Source: Candidatus Poribacteria bacterium (lineage in GTDB: Bacteria > Poribacteria > WGA-4E > WGA-3G). Taken from it: 64,000 bases of DNA. Of the stretch, positions 59,730-64,000 are shown piece after piece; position 1 is the first letter of the stretch; each line of letters opens with the position of its first letter. The stretch lies in the NCBI GenBank assembly GCA_028821605.1, contig JAPPFM010000059.1, positions 62,001-126,000 of the forward strand. Direction: 5' to 3'. Under the pieces are notes generated by a model, which was not told where the DNA came from, did no database searches, and saw only the letters and a list, made by a program, of their open reading frames with translations. A program made the translations under genes and the position numbers.

Positions 59730-62700
59730 TTAAAAGATGCGATCCAAGCGCAAGATGACTTTTGGACTTCGCAAAGAGAAAGATGAATCGAGCGGTCCTG
59801 CTATTTCAACCCCAAGACTCCACGGCGAGGCGGTAGCGAACGGATCCGCAAAAACAGAGCCTCCGATGCCGATTGATGTTTTCAGTCGTGTCATAAAACC
59901 CTCAAAATCGGAAAAGGGCATCTCATCATACCACCACACACTGCCCGTATCCAAGAAACAACTGAGTGACCATCCAAGCATAACATCTTGGTCGGTGAGT
60001 ATCGTCTCTTTGATAAGACGATACTCAAGGTTAACCAGGAGTCGGCTATCCCCAGCGAATGCGTTAAAGTCGTGACCGCGCAGGGTGTTACCACCCCCAA
60101 GATGAAGGAGCCGTTGTCTGGGCAATGGGGCATCAGAAAAATCACCCGCAACGCGAACGTTTAAATGATGTGGACCCGATAAAGGTGTGTAGCGCGCCAC
60201 CTCAAACCGATAGAAATTGAAGGCGTAATCCCCTCCGAAACTTTGCCCCGCTACTTCAATTGCGAATTGACCGCGCCATCCACGCCGAGTTCGCTCATTT
60301 GCAGAAAACAGCGTGTGGAAATGCCGTGTGCTTGTTGATTTGTGGTCCCGGGTGTCAAACCCAAAAACGAGGGAGAGATTCCTCAGCTGTCCCCGATCAA
60401 TTCGAGCATTGCCTCGCTTAAGTCGATTCCGGTTTAAGTAACTCCAATCCGTTGATTTAGAGAGGTTATCGTGCTTTTCCCCTGTAAATTCCAATCTGAG
60501 ATAACTCCATAGAGTAGGCGCGTAGGTGATCCATCCTTGGGCCCCTGAACGTTGGTAATAATCTTGAAGTGCGGAACCGTAATAGGTAGCACTCAGAGTA
60601 GCATCACCGTGATGTAGATAAACATTAGAACTGACATCGGTAAGTTTATAAAGACTCCCACCCAGTTTCAGAAGTTGTCGCTTAGAGAATCCCTGCTCGA
60701 CACCAATTTGATAGTTCCATATTTTGCTCGAAAATCCACCGCTTATTGAACCGAAAACCTGTTCTCTGCCTGTGAGTTGTGTGGCGAGTGTCCCGCCCGC
60801 ACCGAGCATTAACCCGTGAACACGATTGAATTGAACGATCGGAAAACCGCCGGGTCGTGCAAAGGGCTGTTCCTCAATGTCAATAATCATGACATTTTTT
60901 CCACCTTCACGTTGAACACGCCAATTCCGAACCGATTTGAAATGCTCACTGTTCTCACTGAGTTCTTTACTCATGCGATTTATCTTCGATTGACCGAAGG
61001 TATGATGGTAAACATCCGCGGTTTGTGAACCCCGTTCTCCAGCAACCCCGATTTTCAGATCAAGTGCTGATAACAGCTCCGCCTCCGAGATTCGAGTATT
61101 CCCAGTGAAACGAACTTCGTGCAATGCCCCTTCGTCAATGTTAAATTCAAGGATATTGTCAACAAATTGATATTCAACCGTGGCGAATTCATATCCACGA
61201 TTTAAATAAAAATCAGCAATTAAGAGTTGTTTCAGTTTAACAACCGCAGCAGCAAGATAGCCGGATTTTAACTGGAACCAATCCTTAATGAATTGCGAAG
61301 GAAAACTTCTATTCCCTTCAATCTTAATTTGTTGAGCAAAAGACACAGGGGCTTCCGTCACTTGGATATGTAAATTGACACTTGGCTGGAAGGCTGGAAG
61401 GCTGGAAGGCTGAGTACCCCGTCTTTCACCCTTCCTATCTTCCATTCCAGTTTCTTGCTGATCGCTGACCGCTGATTGCTGACGGTTGTCGGGTTTTTGA
61501 CTAGCATCGACCTGTTGAGTCTCCAAACGCACATCCTGAAACCAGCCCTGTTCCCGTAATTCTGCGATTAGCCAAGAGAGTTGTGGAAGTGTGATGATAT
61601 CCTCAGGTTGAACGGGGAGGAACTTTTGGATGACCTCCGTTGGAATCTTGGTGTTACCTTTGATGTCAATAGCAGCAACCTTGAATTTCGCCTCGGGTGC
61701 AAAGTCTTCAGAGGTGGGTGCCATCGTTACGAATTCCAAAAAACCCATTGCTGGACCGTAGCGTCCCGAAAGTGCACCTACATACTCCTGAGGCGAATGT
61801 GGCCACCAGGGATACTCGTCATCATAAATTGGCTGCCAATAACCATATTCTCTGGTCGTAGAAGGTATAAGACTTTTCGTGTTACGAGTGTACATCTTAC
61901 GGTGGACGTTAAAAAGCCACCTGTTTTCAAAAGCGGAAGCAGACTGCGGATCTATCTTAGCGGAGTCCTCCAACATTTTACGCGGGAGAGCGATTTCAAG
62001 ACTCCAAAAAGTGGTATTAATTTGGGTAGCAACTTCTGCTTCTGAGTTCCATACACGATCCGCGTTGAACGATGTTTGCATCGCTGTCCGATCCAAAGTA
62101 CTTTGGACATCACGAGGCGCGAATCGGAAATTGGGTTCTCCAGGGGTATCAATTTGCTGATCAAAATAGGCACCGATTGGATTGATGACAAGGTGATAAT
62201 AGATATCAGTTTTTGGATTCGGGTCAATTAGGATTTCAATACACTCATCTTCCCAAATCGGTGAGTCATGCTGAGTTTGTGAAACATACAGAAGATAGAA
62301 GTCAAATACGTACGCCTTTATCCCGATATAAAAATTCTCTGCATCCCACATTAAAAAGGTTTCAGTCAGGTTTTTAGGTGCACCGGTGCCATTTGGATTT
62401 TGAAATGGAGGAAGCGCACCAGCTGTTTGCCACACAATTTCAGATAAATTGCCGTCAATAACAGGCGACTGTGTTATTTGCGGAACAGACTGAGCAACAT
62501 CCGCAAACGGATTCGGTTCAGCATCCGCAAGTTTGTCTTTGTCACTCGATGAACCCGGCAGAAGTGAAATCGCATCGGTGGCTTTCAACCGCAACAGCGG
62601 TCCACCATCGTTAACAATGGTTAACCCCGTCTCATCGTCAATTTGTGCTGGCAAATTGACAACGATTTGTTGTTTCTCACTCTCAAATTCGACATCAGCA

Positions 62701-63548
62701 GCGTAATTTTCAGGAAGCTGTAAGCGAATGCTACCACCTCCCGCTGTTATATCCATCGGTGCTGCAACGGGGTCAAGGATCAGCAACCCAATTGAGCCGT
62801 TTTGCGTCTCCAGTTTGTTTTGCCCTTGGGTTAGCAAGATTTTTCCATCAATATCACCCTTCACCACACTGATGGTATAGTTGCCCAAGGTTTCATCTAA
62901 ACGGACATCCCCTGTCCCCATTGCGATTTCTATCTTCCCACGGATACGCTGGAGGCTTATACTTCCCGCTTTCGCCTGAAGCTTAACAGATATATCCGCA
63001 GGCGTTTTAATCGTACATTTCAATTGAAGTTGGTCGCGAAGTGTTGTTGGTAGATCTCCTATATTAGAGGGTTCATTAGGTTGTTCCTCAGGAGAGTTAC
63101 CTGGTAGTTGGACCTCCAACTGAAGTGCACCATCGTTTTGTCCACCGGTCAATGCGATGCTGTCAAGGTAAGTGCGAATTAGCGTATCCTGTTCTGTGTT
63201 TGTAGCCGGTGCCTGTTTCTCAAGGGTGATGGTGATGCTTTCACTCTCCGTAGCAATTAAGTCAATGTTACTGGGAACATCCATACCTAACTCTATCCGA
63301 TAAACGTCTTCGGAATTGAAGACTTCCGTTGATGTTGTCCCGACTATCAAGGTCTGCTCTTCATTGGCTGATTCGTTGGCGGTTGGAAGTGGTGTCTCTC
63401 CTACGACTTCGTGATCCGCTGCATCTACATGCTGGCCAGATAAATTTAGCGCGAACATGAAGAAACAAAATAGATATAGATAAGAGGGAATCGCGCGAGA
63501 TCGGGGTGCCATTCCAAGAAGATTCCTTTTTAACCCAGCAGCATGCAT
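59730..63548 (-). CDS. giant fusion: DUF4097-like - CBM9-like - POTRA - Omp85 outer membrane protein
   Basis: ATG 63548 opens the frame, but ATG 63512 (MAPRSRAIPSYLYLFCFFMF) with AAGGAA upstream may be the real start. The product (1272 or 1260 residues) has a signal peptide, a DUF4097-like beta-helix segment (about 50-340, LQRIRGKIEIAMGTGDVRL, ISVVKGDIDGKI), a CBM9-like domain (about 353-600, SPVIDGNLSEIVWQTAG, LMWDAENFYIGIKAYVFD), three POTRA-like domains (about 619-730, 732-805, 806-890) and an Omp85 barrel (about 896-1272) ending LDRIF. A heptamer- and 8-mer-derived insertion sits in the first POTRA (about 683-722). Fusion of glycan-binding modules to an Omp85 protein is unusual; it may be a carbohydrate-linked secretion or uptake channel. 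Confidence 0.8.
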   Translation of the reverse strand: MHAAGLKRNLLGMAPRSRAIPSYLYLFCFFMFALNLSGQHVDAADHEVVGETPLPTANESANEEQTLIVGTTSTEVFNSEDVYRIELGMDVPSNIDLIATESESITITLEKQAPATNTEQDTLIRTYLDSIALTGGQNDGALQLEVQLPGNSPEEQPNEPSNIGDLPTTLRDQLQLKCTIKTPADISVKLQAKAGSISLQRIRGKIEIAMGTGDVRLDETLGNYTISVVKGDIDGKILLTQGQNKLETQNGSIGLLILDPVAAPMDITAGGGSIRLQLPENYAADVEFESEKQQIVVNLPAQIDDETGLTIVNDGGPLLRLKATDAISLLPGSSSDKDKLADAEPNPFADVAQSVPQITQSPVIDGNLSEIVWQTAGALPPFQNPNGTGAPKNLTETFLMWDAENFYIGIKAYVFDFYLLYVSQTQHDSPIWEDECIEILIDPNPKTDIYYHLVINPIGAYFDQQIDTPGEPNFRFAPRDVQSTLDRTAMQTSFNADRVWNSEAEVATQINTTFWSLEIALPRKMLEDSAKIDPQSASAFENRWLFNVHRKMYTRNTKSLIPSTTREYGYWQPIYDDEYPWWPHSPQEYVGALSGRYGPAMGFLEFVTMAPTSEDFAPEAKFKVAAIDIKGNTKIPTEVIQKFLPVQPEDIITLPQLSWLIAELREQGWFQDVRLETQQVDASQKPDNRQQSAVSDQQETGMEDRKGERRGTQPSSLPAFQPSVNLHIQVTEAPVSFAQQIKIEGNRSFPSQFIKDWFQLKSGYLAAAVVKLKQLLIADFYLNRGYEFATVEYQFVDNILEFNIDEGALHEVRFTGNTRISEAELLSALDLKIGVAGERGSQTADVYHHTFGQSKINRMSKELSENSEHFKSVRNWRVQREGGKNVMIIDIEEQPFARPGGFPIVQFNRVHGLMLGAGGTLATQLTGREQVFGSISGGFSSKIWNYQIGVEQGFSKRQLLKLGGSLYKLTDVSSNVYLHHGDATLSATYYGSALQDYYQRSGAQGWITYAPTLWSYLRLEFTGEKHDNLSKSTDWSYLNRNRLKRGNARIDRGQLRNLSLVFGFDTRDHKSTSTRHFHTLFSANERTRRGWRGQFAIEVAGQSFGGDYAFNFYRFEVARYTPLSGPHHLNVRVAGDFSDAPLPRQRLLHLGGGNTLRGHDFNAFAGDSRLLVNLEYRLIKETILTDQDVMLGWSLSCFLDTGSVWWYDEMPFSDFEGFMTRLKTSIGIGGSVFADPFATASPWSLGVEIAGPLDSSFSLRSPKVILRLDRIF

Positions 63549-63590
63549 GATCTTGTAATATCGGCTCGAAAACTATGGCTACAGAATTGC

Positions 63591-63619
63591 TTGACACATT
63601 TTGAATAATACTTTATACT
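63591..63619 (+). promoter_or_regulatory. predicted sigma-70 promoter of xylA
   Basis: TTGACA (63591-63596), 17-base spacer, TATACT (63614-63619). Expected start near 63627; the coding start is 63752. Confidence 0.65.
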
Positions 63620-63751
63620 TATTTATTGGAAAAGTCAAGCGGTTTTTTCGTACCCTTCATCGCTATACAAACGTTTGTAAAGTAAAACGAATTAAAGCCA
63701 ATCAACCTGAAACGAAGTAGAATAAGGAAACACTGCACACAGGAGAAAAAG

Positions 63752-64000
63752 ATGAGCGAACCTGCTAAAGAAGCAACAGAATACTGTTTCTCTTTTGGAC
63801 CATGGAACATACATGAAGGGTTAGACCCCTTCGGACCGCCCGTTCGAGAGTCGTTCAGTTTTGACGAAAAGGTTGGATTTTATCGGGACCTCGGTTTTGT
63901 TGGAATTCAATTTCACGACGATGACATCGTGCCAGATATTGATGAGAAAACACACGCGCAGCTAATCGCGCGGACAAAAAGCGTCAAAACACAACTTGAC
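63752..64000 (+). CDS. xylA: xylose isomerase, 3'-truncated by the window
   Basis: ATG 63752 with ACAGGAGAAAAAG upstream. The 83 visible residues, MSEPAKEATEYCFSFGPWNI...DPFGPPVRESFSFDEKVGFY, and FVGIQFHDDDIVPDI match the N-terminus of class I (actinobacterial-type, about 390-residue) xylose isomerases, in which this FHDDD segment holds the catalytic His (and nearby Asp). Converts D-xylose to D-xylulose (and glucose to fructose) using two divalent metals, in the cytoplasm. It has its own promoter and lies divergent from the giant Omp85 gene, with an intergenic region of about 200 bases. Confidence 0.85.
   Translation, partial: MSEPAKEATEYCFSFGPWNIHEGLDPFGPPVRESFSFDEKVGFYRDLGFVGIQFHDDDIVPDIDEKTHAQLIARTKSVKTQLD

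Noticed and set aside
1-64000. tRNA, rRNA, prophage or replication origin
   Set aside because: No cloverleaf-like sequence, rRNA segment, phage structural gene or DnaA-box cluster was recognised on reading both strands.

Overview
The window (about 47% G+C by eye, no rRNA or tRNA seen) looks like a chromosome segment from an uncultured diderm of the Candidatus Poribacteria / Planctomycetota-like sphere. This is inferred from three things: large secreted proteins ending in a poribacterial-type NYPNPFNPETWIPYQL FlgD-like C-terminal domain; PSCyt1-like cytochrome domains fused to leucine-rich repeats; and repeated phytanoyl-CoA dioxygenases, sugar isomerase/epimerases and zinc-less MDR dehydrogenases. 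Outer membrane proteins (Omp85 and DUF5916 barrels) and lipoproteins show a diderm envelope. No database search was possible, so the phylum is an inference.

Layout. 1-12843 (+): two tandem copies of a two-gene surface-protein unit. In each, gene A carries LRR, a PA14-like domain, dockerin and the C-terminal domain; gene B carries cytochrome c, LRR, PA14-like, cohesin(s), dockerin and the C-terminal domain. The first gene B is split by a one-base frameshift. 12855-22147 (-): a gluconate-dehydrogenase-subunit-3-like gene, a sugar isomerase, purN, a double-VWA membrane protein, an ECF sigma/anti-sigma pair, a TPR protein, an FGE-like protein, and a tight operon TenA/CADD - SnoaL - antitoxin - MazF-like - HAD. 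22577-26722 (+): dioxygenase, DUF202, MDR dehydrogenase, WD40 protein and a decayed WD40 pseudogene. 26722-36814: isomerase, second dioxygenase, a DUF5916 outer membrane protein with an apparently leaderless promoter, small membrane proteins, a TolB-like lipoprotein, MDR dehydrogenase, methyltransferase and a secreted transglutaminase. 37184-43358 (+): BatA-like, Omp85 and OPT-like membrane genes. 43385-53866 (-): an adhesin-like DUF4097 lipoprotein, DegT aminotransferase, DUF402, and a corrinoid methyl-transfer set (homocysteine methyltransferase, RACo-like activator, B12 protein) interrupted by a two-gene restriction-like module. 54016-63548 (-): Phd/HNH pair, orphan TRAP P and T components, UspA, YgfZ, and a giant DUF4097-CBM9-POTRA-Omp85 fusion. 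63752 onward (+): the start of xylose isomerase.

The most unusual contents are: (i) the cytochrome-LRR-cohesin-dockerin proteins; (ii) a restriction-like pair joining an intact PD-ExK nuclease with duplicated Mrr_N-like modules to a BsaWI-like protein whose catalytic lysine seems lost, with no methyltransferase nearby; (iii) the DUF4097-CBM9-Omp85 fusion; and (iv) a dispersed leader repeat that delivers a ribosome-binding site directly in front of at least five genes. Heptameric repeat tracts pervade the intergenic DNA, often supply stop codons and have also entered two coding regions.
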